Below, one piece after another: positions 1 to 8,978 of a stretch of 64,000 nucleotides of DNA; the stretch's first letter is position 1; every line of letters starts with the position of its first letter. A model generated the notes under the pieces. The model was given only the letters and a program-made list of their open reading frames with translations, made no database searches and was not told the DNA's origin. Made by a program: the position numbers and the translations under genes. The stretch is from DASSFG01 sp035550375 (GTDB taxonomy: Bacteria; Planctomycetota; Planctomycetia; Pirellulales; JAICIG01). Where the stretch lies: positions 97,299 to 161,298 of the forward strand of contig DASZPH010000020.1 in the NCBI GenBank assembly GCA_035550375.1, given 5' to 3'.

Positions 1-1
1 C

Positions 2-1648
2 AAGCCGCCGGCGATGGGGCGGGCCGCGGCGGAAGAACTGGTTGGCTGGTTGGAGCACGCGAATAGCTGGCACCGCGATACGGCGGCGAGGCTTTTGTTC
101 GAGCGACAAGACAAGACCGCCGTGCCGTTGTTGGAAAAGCTGGCGCGAGAATCGTCCTCGCCGTTGGGGCGGATGCACGCTTTGTACGCCTTGGCCGGGC
201 TGAAATCGCTTACCGTCGGGTCCTTGTCGCGGGGCCTGGCAGACGAGCATCCGGGCGTTCGAGAGCACGCCGTGAAGCTCTCGGAGTTGCTCGTCGATCA
301 ATCGCCCGAGCTGGCCGAGAAAATCCTGGCGATGGTAGACGACGAGGATCTGCGCGTGCGGTACCAGCTCGCCTTCTCGCTGGGCGAGGTACCCACCGCC
401 CGGCGACTGACCGCGCTGGCGGCCCTCGCACGCCGCGACGCAGGCGATCGCTGGATGCGGCTGGCGATCCAAAGCTCGCTGGCCGAAGGAGCGGGCGAAG
501 TGCTCGCGGCGCTCGCCGCGGACGAAGCTTTCCGCCAGACCGATCGGGGCATCGCCTTTCTTGAGTCCCTGGCGCGACAGATCGGTGCGGCGAACCGCCC
601 GGCCGAACTGGAAGCGACATTCGGCACCGTCGACGAGCTCGCCAAGAGCGACGACGGCGCGGCCGGCGCGGCCGTGCGGGGCTTGGCGGCGGGGCTGGCC
701 CTGCGCGGGGTGAAACTGGAAATGGCGATCCCCAATGAAAGCTCGGCTCAGCGTATTATCGGCAAGCTGCTTTCATCCGCGCAAGCGGCGGCCTTGGCCG
801 ACACCCTCCCCATCAGCCGCCGCGTGGCCGCCATCGACACGCTGGCGATCGCCCGGCTTGCTGACATCGAAGAATGCCTCACGAACCTTCTCAACCAGCG
901 GCAGCCGCAGGAGGTGCGGCGTGCGGCGCTGAGGACGCTCGGCCGCTTCAACGACCCGGCCGTGGCAAAGATCGTGATCGTCGCCTGGCCGAGTCTGGAA
1001 CCGGCCGTGCGCAGCGCGGCGGTCGAGACCCTGTTCTCGCGGCCGAGTTGGGTCGCGGCGCTTTTCGACGCGATCGAAAGCGGTGAAGTCGTCCCCAACG
1101 ACCTCGACCCGGCCAGACTCAAACTACTCGTTTCCGGCGGCGACGAGTCGATCCGGCAGCGGGCCCAAAAGCTGCTGGCGACGATGGCCGTCGGCCGCCG
1201 GCAAGACGTGGTCGACGCCTATCGTGACGTCCTGAAACTGCCGGGGGACGCGGGGCGGGGTAAGGCGGCGTTCAAGAAGGTGTGCGCGGCCTGCCACCGG
1301 GTGGAGGGCGTGGGACAGGAGATCGGGCCCAACCTGGCGACCGTCAAAAGCCGTGGGGCCGACGCGATCCTCGTGAACCTGCTCGATCCGAGCCGCGAAG
1401 TGAACCCGCAGTTCGTGAACTACGTGCTCATCACCGACGACGGCCGCTCGCTCACCGGCATGATTGCGGCCGAGACAGCCACCAGCATCACGCTTCGCCG
1501 TGCGGAAGGGGCCAGCGACACCGTGCTGCGCGTCAGCATCGACGAGCTGCGCAGCACGGGTCAATCGCTGATGCCGGACGGCATGGAGAAGCAGCTCAGC
1601 AAGCAGGAGATGGCGGACCTGATCGCATATCTGCTGGTTGCAAATTGA
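2..1648 (+). CDS. HEAT-repeat protein with C-terminal c-type cytochrome domain (5' partial)
   Basis: The frame is open to the left edge, so the N-terminus is missing; the first ATG inside the window is at 14 but is probably internal. Most of the protein is helical HEAT-like repeats (segments such as VREHAVKLSELL and VRRAALRTLGRF). From about residue 420 there is a heme c motif CAACH, then IGPNL and a beta-rich tail ending in EMADLIAYLL. This is the usual C-terminus of the large planctomycete membrane-bound dehydrogenase/cytochrome proteins, which often carry a propeller domain upstream. It is probably exported and heme-binding. The redox substrate cannot be told from the part seen. Confidence 0.85.
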   Translation, partial: KPPAMGRAAAEELVGWLEHANSWHRDTAARLLFERQDKTAVPLLEKLARESSSPLGRMHALYALAGLKSLTVGSLSRGLADEHPGVREHAVKLSELLVDQSPELAEKILAMVDDEDLRVRYQLAFSLGEVPTARRLTALAALARRDAGDRWMRLAIQSSLAEGAGEVLAALAADEAFRQTDRGIAFLESLARQIGAANRPAELEATFGTVDELAKSDDGAAGAAVRGLAAGLALRGVKLEMAIPNESSAQRIIGKLLSSAQAAALADTLPISRRVAAIDTLAIARLADIEECLTNLLNQRQPQEVRRAALRTLGRFNDPAVAKIVIVAWPSLEPAVRSAAVETLFSRPSWVAALFDAIESGEVVPNDLDPARLKLLVSGGDESIRQRAQKLLATMAVGRRQDVVDAYRDVLKLPGDAGRGKAAFKKVCAACHRVEGVGQEIGPNLATVKSRGADAILVNLLDPSREVNPQFVNYVLITDDGRSLTGMIAAETATSITLRRAEGASDTVLRVSIDELRSTGQSLMPDGMEKQLSKQEMADLIAYLLVAN

Positions 1649-1710
1649 CGCACTGGAAACCGAGTGCCAGACCGGACACAATTGGGCCTCGGATGTCGAT
1701 TGCAAACCTA

Positions 1711-1775
1711 GAGCCTATCCGAGAAACGGCCTTGTGGTGCGGGCGTCTTGCCTACGCCGGTTCTCGCATGGGCTC
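1711..1775 (-). repeat. Dispersed ~66-bp imperfect palindrome, copy 1
   Basis: Begins GAGCCTATCCGAGAA and ends TTCTCGCATGGGCTC, so its ends pair imperfectly. Its reverse complement matches the copy at 32710-32776 over nearly the whole length, including the GGCAAGACGCCCGC core. It lies between the cytochrome gene and the PEP-hydrolase-like gene. Confidence 0.75.
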
Positions 1776-1804
1776 CCAATTAAGCCTACGCTAGCAGGTC
1801 TTCG

Positions 1805-2644
1805 ATGAGTATTTTTTCGCGCGACCAGATCCTGGCCCGGCTGAGGGCCAAAATAAGGGAAGGAAAACCGATTGTCGGCGGGGGGGCGGGAACCGGCATC
1901 AGCGCCAAGATGTCGGAAGCCGGCGGGATCGACCTGCTCGTGATTTATAACTCTGGGCGGTTCCGTATGGGCGGCCGTGGGTCGCTCGCCGGCATGATGC
2001 CCTATGGCGACGCCAACGCCATCGTCATGGACATGGCCCGCGAAGTCCTGCCGGTGGTCAAGCACACTCCCGTCCTGGCCGGCGTCTGCGGCACCGATCC
2101 ATTTCGTGTAATGAAGCTCTTTTTGCGAGACGTAGCCCACGCCGGCTTTTCAGGCGTGCAGAACTTCCCGACGGTGGGGCTCTGCGACGGCACGTTCCGT
2201 GTCGGCCTGGAAGAGACCGGCATGGGCTTCGGCCTGGAGGTCGACATGATCCGCCTGGCCCACGAGATGAATCTGCTCACGACGCCGTACTGCTTCAATG
2301 CCGACGAGGCCCGCGCCATGGCCGAGGCCGGAGCGGACATTCTCATTCCCCACATGGGGCTGACGACCAAGGGGAACATCGGCGCAACGACGGCCCTGTC
2401 GCTCGATGACTCGGTGAAACAAGTGCAGGAGATGCACGACGCGGCCAAGCGGGTGAACGCCGAGATCCTGGTGCTCTGCCACGGCGGGCCGATTGCCGAA
2501 CCGGCCGACGCCCAGTATATCCTCGATCGCACCGAAGGGATCGTCGGTTTCTATGGCGCCAGCAGCATGGAGCGGCTCCCCGTCGAACCGGCCATTGCCA
2601 ATCGCGTGCGTGAATTCACCGAGCTGCGCTTCGCTCGAAAATAG
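1805..2644 (+). CDS. Phosphoenolpyruvate hydrolase-like TIM-barrel protein
   Basis: 279 aa with no signal peptide. The sequence resembles the PEP_hydrolase / TIM-barrel signal-transduction family (PF09370): N-terminal GGGAGTGISAK, then LAGVCGTDPF, GVQNFPTVGL and a C-terminal GFYGASSMERLP. The family adopts a PEP mutase-like (beta/alpha)8 barrel. In fungi the domain occurs as a fusion to a UPF0261 partner, which is not seen next to this gene. The biochemical activity of bacterial members is poorly fixed, so the name describes homology only. It starts at ATG 1805, shortly after the repeat at 1711-1775. Confidence 0.8.
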   Translation: MSIFSRDQILARLRAKIREGKPIVGGGAGTGISAKMSEAGGIDLLVIYNSGRFRMGGRGSLAGMMPYGDANAIVMDMAREVLPVVKHTPVLAGVCGTDPFRVMKLFLRDVAHAGFSGVQNFPTVGLCDGTFRVGLEETGMGFGLEVDMIRLAHEMNLLTTPYCFNADEARAMAEAGADILIPHMGLTTKGNIGATTALSLDDSVKQVQEMHDAAKRVNAEILVLCHGGPIAEPADAQYILDRTEGIVGFYGASSMERLPVEPAIANRVREFTELRFARK

Positions 2645-2662
2645 ACCTGCCGGTGACAGCAA

Positions 2663-3397
2663 TCAGGCCGTTTCCAGCACGGTTCGCCAGCGCTTTGGCA
2701 CGCTGCGATATGCCGCTTCGTAGGTCTCTTCCAACGGAACGTTGACGTAGATTTCGGAGCTCAGAAAGAGAGGCATGGTCGCGAGGCGATCTCCGACGGC
2801 AACCGGCTGAACGAAGGCCCGTGGAATCTCGCCGGCGTTATATGCTGCAAGCGTGAGCGGTTTGTCTCCCGGAATCTTGTACGACTCGTCGCCCAGCTCT
2901 GCCCAAATCGCCCCATGAACTCCTTCCGGATCGCGTGGGCCCGGTGGAAATAAGTCTACGACCAGCAAATGCCGCCCATCCTCGATGAGGCTGACCGCCT
3001 TCTCGATAAACCTTTGCCACGCCCGCCGCCCCGCCTTGTTTCCGGGCGACACGATCTCGATCACCGCAACAACCTGATCGTCGCTCGAATGGCGCACGAC
3101 CAGTTGTTTGCGCTGAGCGGCGTAATGAGCGGCCTCCAGGGACGAGGTGATCTCAACCTGGGGTGGCGCGACGCTGAGGGCAATGCCCCCGTCCGTCGGT
3201 TCCGCTTCCATCCCCGCATCCTGCGTCTTAAGCGTCAGAACGTCGGTCGTTAGCTCGCCTGCCACTTGTTCAACCTGAGCGTAGTAGCCGGCCGGCAGCA
3301 ATCCGTCGTTGAGCCGAATCTTGATGAGCGGAATCCACGTGCAATGAAAGTCGTGAAATGTGCCCGCACTGACGCGAGTCCAGTCGTGAACGGGCAT
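2663..3397 (-). CDS. DUF4058 family protein
   Basis: 244 aa. It has the family hallmark start MPVHDWTRV followed by FHDFHCTWI, a central VEITSSLEA strand and VVAVIEIVSPGNK, which recalls restriction-endonuclease-like folds. The start at 3397 is chosen because GGAG (3407-3410 on the minus strand) lies 9 nt upstream; an ATG at 3406 touches that site directly. DUF4058 is common, often in many copies, in planctomycetes and cyanobacteria and its function is unknown. It is convergent with the PEP-hydrolase-like gene, with an 18-nt gap. Confidence 0.85.
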   Translation of the reverse strand: MPVHDWTRVSAGTFHDFHCTWIPLIKIRLNDGLLPAGYYAQVEQVAGELTTDVLTLKTQDAGMEAEPTDGGIALSVAPPQVEITSSLEAAHYAAQRKQLVVRHSSDDQVVAVIEIVSPGNKAGRRAWQRFIEKAVSLIEDGRHLLVVDLFPPGPRDPEGVHGAIWAELGDESYKIPGDKPLTLAAYNAGEIPRAFVQPVAVGDRLATMPLFLSSEIYVNVPLEETYEAAYRSVPKRWRTVLETA

Positions 3398-3498
3398 GGA
3401 AGTCATCTCCGCAATCCGGCCATCGCCGCTGCACGGTCCTGCACTCGATTATATAAGCATCTCGGACGAGACTCCAAACAAGAGATCGGTTCCGAGCC

Positions 3499-4710
3499 TC
3501 AACGGCGCGCCTCGCCGAACACTCCCGCGCGAAGAAGATCCTCGATCCTCTCGTTGGAATACTGAAGCCACTCGCGCAACACCTCTTCGGTGTGTTCGCC
3601 AAGTTCGGGGGCGGCCGGGGCCTTGCGAGGCGGCTCGTCACGCCAGTGGATCGCGGAAGCCAACATACGGTAGCTGCGCCCGGCCGAATCGACCGCGTCC
3701 AGCACCATCTCGCGGGCGGCGACCTGGGGAGAAACCAGCACGTCGTCCAACGCCAAGACGGGCGAGTGCGGCACCTCGACCGCCGTCAAAAGCTCCTGCC
3801 AGGCCGCGGTCGTCCGCTCGGAGAAGATGCGCTGGAGCTGCGGAATCAGGATTTCCCGGTGCTCGACCCGGGCAGGGTTGGTGGCGAAGCGGTCGTCGGT
3901 CGTCCATTCGTCGTGGCCGATGGCGTGGCAAAATCGCTGCCATTGCCGGTCGGCGCCCACGGCCAGCACGAGGTGACCGTCGGCCGTGGCGAAGGCCTCG
4001 TAGGGGACGATCTGCGGGTGAGCGTTCCCCCACCGGCGCGGCCGCTGGCCCGTAATCAGGGCCCCTTGAGCAACGTTCACCAGGCTGGCCAGCGTGCAGT
4101 CGGCCAGCGCCAGGTCGAAGCTTAGGCCGTGGCGGCCCTTCCCGCGGGCGTACAACCCGGCCAGAACGCTTGCCGCGGCATACAGGCCGGTGACGACGTC
4201 CGTGATGGCAACACCGACTTTCATGGGCATTCCGTCCGGCTCGCCCGTGATCGACATGACGCCGGCGCTGGCCTGCATCATCAGGTCGTAACCGGGCACG
4301 GCGGCCAGCGGCCCGGTGCGGCCGTAGCCCGAAATCGAGCAGGTGACGAGGGAGTCGTTGAGTTGACGCAGCCGTTCGGGCTCAAGCCCCAGCCGCGCGA
4401 GCGAATCCGGCAGGAAATTCTCCACCAACACGTCGGCAGATCGCACCAGGTCATCCACGGTCTGGCGAGCCGCCGGATGGCCCAGATCGATCGCGAGCGA
4501 ACGCTTGCCCCGATTGCAGGACACGAAATAGCCGCTGGGGCCGTCGTCGGGAACGAAGGGAGGACCCCACTGTCGCGTGTCGTCGCCGATTGCGGGTCGC
4601 TCGACCTTGACCACGTCGGCCCCGAGGTCCGCCAGAAGCTGCGTGCACACCGGCCCGGCCAGCACACGGGACAAATCGAGCACCTTGAGACCTTCGAGCG
4701 GATAGTTCAT
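3499..4710 (-). CDS. CaiB/BaiF family CoA-transferase
   Basis: 403 aa class III CoA-transferase. The N-terminus reads MNYPLEGLKVLDLSRVLAGP, followed by LADLGADVVKVERP, RGKRSLAIDL, GYGRTGP and MPMKVGVAITDVVTGLYA, all typical of the interlocked-dimer family (formyl-CoA transferase, succinyl-CoA:mesaconate transferase and relatives). The likely catalytic Asp lies near FDLALAD. The start at 4710 is preferred over 4746 because it gives the canonical N-terminus. Neighbours do not reveal the acyl substrate. Confidence 0.88.
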   Translation of the reverse strand: MNYPLEGLKVLDLSRVLAGPVCTQLLADLGADVVKVERPAIGDDTRQWGPPFVPDDGPSGYFVSCNRGKRSLAIDLGHPAARQTVDDLVRSADVLVENFLPDSLARLGLEPERLRQLNDSLVTCSISGYGRTGPLAAVPGYDLMMQASAGVMSITGEPDGMPMKVGVAITDVVTGLYAAASVLAGLYARGKGRHGLSFDLALADCTLASLVNVAQGALITGQRPRRWGNAHPQIVPYEAFATADGHLVLAVGADRQWQRFCHAIGHDEWTTDDRFATNPARVEHREILIPQLQRIFSERTTAAWQELLTAVEVPHSPVLALDDVLVSPQVAAREMVLDAVDSAGRSYRMLASAIHWRDEPPRKAPAAPELGEHTEEVLREWLQYSNERIEDLLRAGVFGEARR

Positions 4711-4872
4711 AGTAGGGCCAAAGTACGGGACACAAGATAGCAACAAGGTGAATGAAACAGCCGCCGAAAATCAAGGACGGCGAGCCGGAGGGCGGCTTTC
4801 CCGGCTGTCCAGGTCGGTCGTGACGGGCTAGGAAGCCCATCCTCCTGATCACCCAAACAACCGATAAGGAAT

Positions 4873-5109
4873 ATGGCCAACGCATTTGATCCCTACCGTG
4901 AAGCGCTCGTCGTCGAGACGCAGACCATCTGGCCCGACGAATACACGGGTTGGGACGAAGCCGAGCGCGAACGGATCGCTGAGCAGCTTCACGCCGAGCC
5001 GCAGGCGGCCGGGGAGATGGACTATCTGCGGTTGCACACCGGCTTCTGCCGCCAGATCACCGTCACGCCGTCCGACCTGGAACGCCTCGGCAAATCGCAA
5101 CCCGCCTAG
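4873..5109 (+). CDS. Small conserved-type protein upstream of aroB
   Basis: 78 aa, acidic, with no signal peptide or membrane segment. It reads through FDPYREALVVETQTIWPDE and ends about 10 nt before the aroB start, so the two are probably co-transcribed. The composition (many E, D, W and Y) suggests a folded cytosolic protein. I do not recognise a characterised family; a link to the shikimate pathway is only suggested by position. Confidence 0.65.
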   Translation: MANAFDPYREALVVETQTIWPDEYTGWDEAERERIAEQLHAEPQAAGEMDYLRLHTGFCRQITVTPSDLERLGKSQPA

Positions 5110-5118
5110 GCCGGCCAA

Positions 5119-6213
5119 GTGAACGAGCCATTTTCAGAGGTGTCTCAGGTCTTCGTGCCGCTGGGAGATCGCAGCTACACGATCGAGATCGGCACGGACA
5201 ATCTCCCCCGTCTGGCGTCGCTTTTCACCGACCGAGGGGCGACGCACGTCGTGGTGATCACCGACGAACACGTCGAAGACCCGCACGCCTCGACCGTCGC
5301 CGCCGCGCTAGCCGAAGAGCACCTCGACGTCGATCTTGTCGTGGTCGAATCGGGCGAGACGAGCAAATCGGTGGAGACGGCCCACGAGCTTTGGGAGAAG
5401 TTGCTCGACTTGGGGGCCGACCGGAAGACGTTCGTGGCGGCCGTGGGGGGGGGCGTGATCGGCGACCTGGCCGGATTCGTGGCGGCCACGTTCGCGCGGG
5501 GGCTGGGGCTGGTGCAGGTGCCGACGACGCTCCTGGCCCAAGTCGACAGCTCGGTGGGGGGAAAAGTAGGGGTGAACCTCCCCGGCGCCAAGAACATGGT
5601 CGGCGCCTTCTGGCAGCCGGCAGCCGTGCTCATCGACACCGACGTGCTGGCGACACTTCCCGACCGCGAGTATCGGGCCGGCCTGGCGGAAGTCGTCAAA
5701 TACGGCGTCATTCTCGACGCCGATTTTTTCCGGTGGATGGAGTCGCACGCCGCCCAGTTGAGCCGCCGCGACCCGCCGACCCTGCGTCGTGCGATCGCCA
5801 GGTCGTGCGAGCTCAAGGCTTGGGTCGTGGGCCAGGACGAGCGCGAGCTGACTGGGCTGCGAGCCGTGCTCAACTACGGGCACACGTTCTGCCATGCTTT
5901 CGAGGCGCTGACGGGATACTCGCAGATCTTGCACGGAGAGGGAGTGGCGATGGGAATGCTCTGCGCCTCGCGGCTGGCCGAGCGTCTGGGAAGGATCGAC
6001 GAGTCGGTTACGCGCCGGCAGCAGCAATTGCTGGAGACGCTCGGATTGCCGGTTGAGCCGCCACGCATCGACCCCGAAAAGGTCATCCGAGCGATGTCTC
6101 GCGATAAGAAGGTCGAGCACGGACGGCTGCGATTCGTGCTTCCATCTCGGCTGGGCCACGTGGAGTTGGTCGGCAACGTGCCGGCCGACCTGGTTCGCGA
6201 GGCGCTCGCCTAG
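5119..6213 (+). CDS. aroB: 3-dehydroquinate synthase
   Basis: 364 aa, the usual length. It converts DAHP to 3-dehydroquinate (NAD- and divalent-metal-dependent), step two of the shikimate pathway, in the cytosol. Visible motifs are VVESGETSKS, the NAD-binding GGGVIGDLAGFVAATFARG, VPTTLLAQVDSSVGGK, GLAEVVKYG and the metal-binding region LNYGHTFCHAFE. The start codon is GTG at 5119, 10 nt after the preceding small gene. Confidence 0.95.
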   Translation: MNEPFSEVSQVFVPLGDRSYTIEIGTDNLPRLASLFTDRGATHVVVITDEHVEDPHASTVAAALAEEHLDVDLVVVESGETSKSVETAHELWEKLLDLGADRKTFVAAVGGGVIGDLAGFVAATFARGLGLVQVPTTLLAQVDSSVGGKVGVNLPGAKNMVGAFWQPAAVLIDTDVLATLPDREYRAGLAEVVKYGVILDADFFRWMESHAAQLSRRDPPTLRRAIARSCELKAWVVGQDERELTGLRAVLNYGHTFCHAFEALTGYSQILHGEGVAMGMLCASRLAERLGRIDESVTRRQQQLLETLGLPVEPPRIDPEKVIRAMSRDKKVEHGRLRFVLPSRLGHVELVGNVPADLVREALA

Positions 6214-6221
6214 CGCAAGCT

Positions 6222-7058
6222 CTACCGGCGGCGTTGTTGATAGCGCCGACTGGCGTCTTCCAACGTGCGGCGTTCTTGGGCGGTGAGGCTCGCCTCGCCT
6301 TCGCGAGAGATTTTTTCGAGGATGCGGTCGACCTGGTCGCTGAGAGTCGTCTCGCGATCCGGCTGATGCACCCGCAGCTTCGGCCGGGGCTTGAGGGCGC
6401 CCAGCGAAAATCGGCTCGGTATCCAGCGGCCAAGGTTCCAACCGGTGTAGTAGTAAATCGCACCAAACGCGGCGCCGGCAAGATGCGCCTCATGGGCCAC
6501 GTTATCTCCGCGGTGGCTGACGCCAAACAGATCTTGCGCGATGAAGATCGTGCCCCAAACCCAGGCCGGCAAGCAAAAAATCCCCCACATGCAAAGCTGG
6601 CGATTGGGGTAATGCAAAATATAGAGCACGGTGACGCCGACCACGGCGCCCGAGGCGCCGTACATCGCGCTTGCTTCTCGCACCGTGTTGGCCGCCAGGA
6701 CCCACACCAAGGAGCTGACGACGATCATCGTCAGATAGATGCGCAGAAACTCTTTGCGGCCGTAGACGATCTCGACGTCGGTGCCGAACATCCAGAGACC
6801 GAACATGTTCCAGAAAAGGTGCCAGAAGTTGCCGTGAGCGAAACCCGCGGTTACGAGCTGCCACAGATTCCACGGCTCACGCAGAACTTCCCGTTTCACG
6901 GCCAGGAAGTCGCTCAGCGAATGATCTTCCAGGAAGGCGTCGATCACAAACACGCCGACGTTGATCAAGATCAGCGTCGTGACCATCGAGCGCTGCGCGC
7001 CCAGAAAGAAGCCTGGCTGATTGTCGTCGCGAATGTAGTCTCGGTCGTAGAGGCCCAT
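6222..7058 (-). CDS. Rhomboid family intramembrane serine protease
   Basis: 278 aa with about six transmembrane segments. The catalytic serine is in YGASGAV and the histidine in AHEAHLAGAAFGA. HGNFWHLFWNMFGLWMFG is the conserved loop/TM2 motif. A charged C-terminal tail (DQVDRILEKISREGEASL) follows, as in many planctomycete and Bacteroidetes rhomboids. The start at 7058 (MGLYDRDYIRDD) is preferred over 7115 because it avoids overlap with the upstream gene ending at 7075. It is convergent with aroB, 8 nt apart, and probably in an operon with the gene at 7075-8163. Confidence 0.9.
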   Translation of the reverse strand: MGLYDRDYIRDDNQPGFFLGAQRSMVTTLILINVGVFVIDAFLEDHSLSDFLAVKREVLREPWNLWQLVTAGFAHGNFWHLFWNMFGLWMFGTDVEIVYGRKEFLRIYLTMIVVSSLVWVLAANTVREASAMYGASGAVVGVTVLYILHYPNRQLCMWGIFCLPAWVWGTIFIAQDLFGVSHRGDNVAHEAHLAGAAFGAIYYYTGWNLGRWIPSRFSLGALKPRPKLRVHQPDRETTLSDQVDRILEKISREGEASLTAQERRTLEDASRRYQQRRR

Positions 7059-7074
7059 AGAAGGCGGAGCGTCC

Positions 7075-8163
7075 TTACTCGCCCGTATAAGGGGCAGCCG
7101 AGGCCGACGCCTCACGCTCGATCAATTCGTTCAAGCGCCGCGCCGCGCCGAGTTGCATTTCCGTCCACTGAGCCAACAGGCGTTTATTAAGCGCCAGCGT
7201 CTGCTTTACTTTTTTGACGACGGCATCGAGATTCTGCTTCAGGTTGTCACGGTGAGCGGCGATGATAGCCAGCTCTTCTTTGGCTTCGGCCAACTCGCTC
7301 TTGAGTGTCTGGTCGATGTGCGTCTGCCTGATCTGGACCTCTTTTTCGGTGTCGGCTTGCAGCTTCTCGGCGATGGTCTTGTCGGTCTTAGCCGCCGCAA
7401 TCTGATCGCGCAGCTCAGCGATTTGACCGTTCAGCTCGTGAAAGTGGACTCCGTAATCACGGAGTTGCCGCTCGTATTTCCCCTTGACGACCTGCTCGGC
7501 CGGGTCGCCTGCCTGGGTGTCGTTGCCATCGCGGAGGAACTCCTCCAATGTCGCTGGTGGCACCCCAGGCATGGCCTGAGCGAGTTCGGCTTGGTTCTTA
7601 CCGCGAAAGACGTCTCGGCGATCGGTGGGGAGTTTTTCGTAGAGGCTCCACGGCACTCGGGTGGCCCTGATGCGCTCCGCTTGCTGCTGCAAAAGCTTCG
7701 GAATCGGCGGCGGCATCGTCGGAGCCAAAGAGACCTGCTTCTCCGTCAGTCCGGTGATCTTGTATTCGCCCATGTAGTGCCCCGTCTCCCCCTCCTCGAA
7801 CAGATAGAGCACCATTTTGTCGTTGATCAGGTGCGGATCGGGAAAGGGAACCTCGACGACAAGCTGCAGCGTGGTCGGATCGGCATTCTTTACCACGCAA
7901 CCTCGCCAGACCTTGCCTCGGCCGGCCATCAAATCGTGCAACTTGACGTCGAGCTGGCCGAGACTGGCTAGGGGCGGTGTGGCCGACTCGTTCCCTTCCT
8001 CGAACTGCCCGGCCTCCTTCCGCAGTCGCTCCAGCGGTGCATCGTAACTTTTCGCGGCCTCCCGCCACGCTCGGTTCGAGGCCAGCGTTCGCATGGCCAA
8101 GAAAAACAGCACGGGCGACGCGACCAAGATCAACCCGGCCAGAACTTTGCTCCAGATGCTCAT
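7075..8163 (-). CDS. Membrane-anchored coiled-coil protein, function unknown
   Basis: 362 aa from the ATG at 8163 (MSIWSKVLAGLILV). One N-terminal membrane segment is followed by a mixed domain with VVEVPFPDPHLIND and LYLFEEGETGHYMGEY. A long C-terminal coiled coil covers about residues 220-345, rich in E, K, Q and L (ELNGQIAELRDQIAAAK). It lies 16 nt upstream of the rhomboid gene on the same strand, so they probably form an operon. No family with a known role is recognised. A scaffold or envelope role is possible from topology alone. Confidence 0.75.
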   Translation of the reverse strand: MSIWSKVLAGLILVASPVLFFLAMRTLASNRAWREAAKSYDAPLERLRKEAGQFEEGNESATPPLASLGQLDVKLHDLMAGRGKVWRGCVVKNADPTTLQLVVEVPFPDPHLINDKMVLYLFEEGETGHYMGEYKITGLTEKQVSLAPTMPPPIPKLLQQQAERIRATRVPWSLYEKLPTDRRDVFRGKNQAELAQAMPGVPPATLEEFLRDGNDTQAGDPAEQVVKGKYERQLRDYGVHFHELNGQIAELRDQIAAAKTDKTIAEKLQADTEKEVQIRQTHIDQTLKSELAEAKEELAIIAAHRDNLKQNLDAVVKKVKQTLALNKRLLAQWTEMQLGAARRLNELIEREASASAAPYTGE

Positions 8164-8951
8164 AAGACCCGCCGCACAGAAACCTTTGGAAAATCGCCGC
8201 TTACGTCGATGATAGGCAGCCGTTTGAGCACTGTCAATCAACGGCCGAGCGGCAAAGACTCGCGGCCAAGATCACGGAATGAAGGCCCCGTAAGGGCGAG
8301 CAGTTTCGTCTTCTCGTCTTGAGTGGGCCGCTTCGGGTTGGCGGTGTTCGTCGCCTGCCACCCTTGTGCCACCCCGATGTCCAAATCACGAACGAGAAGA
8401 GGTCGGCCACCGTAGGGAAATTAGTTGCCGCGGCCTGGCAGTTTGCCCTTTAATAGAGGGTGATTTGATGCCTGGAAAAGTCGGTTGGCGGCACTGGACG
8501 CTCCGCTCGCGGTGCGTAAGATTCCAGTTGAGTCAGACACCTGAAGTGTCTGTTTCCGATTTGTCAAGAGGTTGAGCTCGTGAGTGAAGATGACTCGTCG
8601 GCGTAGCGTCGCCTTCGATTGAAGGGGGACGCTCGCTTTTGACTTTCCCGCACGAAGCGCTCGCATGACCAGGGATTGTTAAAACAGAGAACTTAGGTTG
8701 ACTTGTGTGACCCCGCATTCCTTGTCTCTAGGCAATCTTTTGCCAAATGGCTGGGGACGGGAAAAAGTTGCCCTTTGAGTGTTAGAATTTGATGGATTTT
8801 TCCCTGGGTCCCGTGGATAATTGTCGGACTTGGGTTCGTGCTGACTCATGACGCCGTGCTTCACTAGCAGGAGGCCATGCCCACCTCGCCTCTGCGACTC
8901 GGCCCTGTTGGGCAGCATGCAGGATGACCCGCATCTGGTCCGGCCCGCCCA
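8164..8951. other. Long intergenic region upstream of the sigma factor gene
   Basis: 788 bp between divergently transcribed genes, with no convincing ORF. It contains a perfect 7-bp inverted repeat CAGACAC-ctgaa-GTGTCTG at 8534-8552. Two AT-richer tracts occur (around 8750-8830). I could not fix a clear -35/-10 pair. It probably holds the promoters of both flanking genes and a long sigma-factor leader. Confidence 0.4.
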
Positions 8952-8978
8952 TTGGCTCACCATGTAGGAGTTGTTGAA

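Noticed and set aside
5308..6441. Minus-strand ORF (377 codons) over aroB
   Set aside because: AroB motifs on the plus strand are complete; the antisense product overlaps both aroB and the rhomboid gene and lacks any domain.
8534..8552. CAGACAC/GTGTCTG hairpin as a terminator
   Set aside because: The stem is only 7 bp and no T-run follows; no gene ends just upstream.
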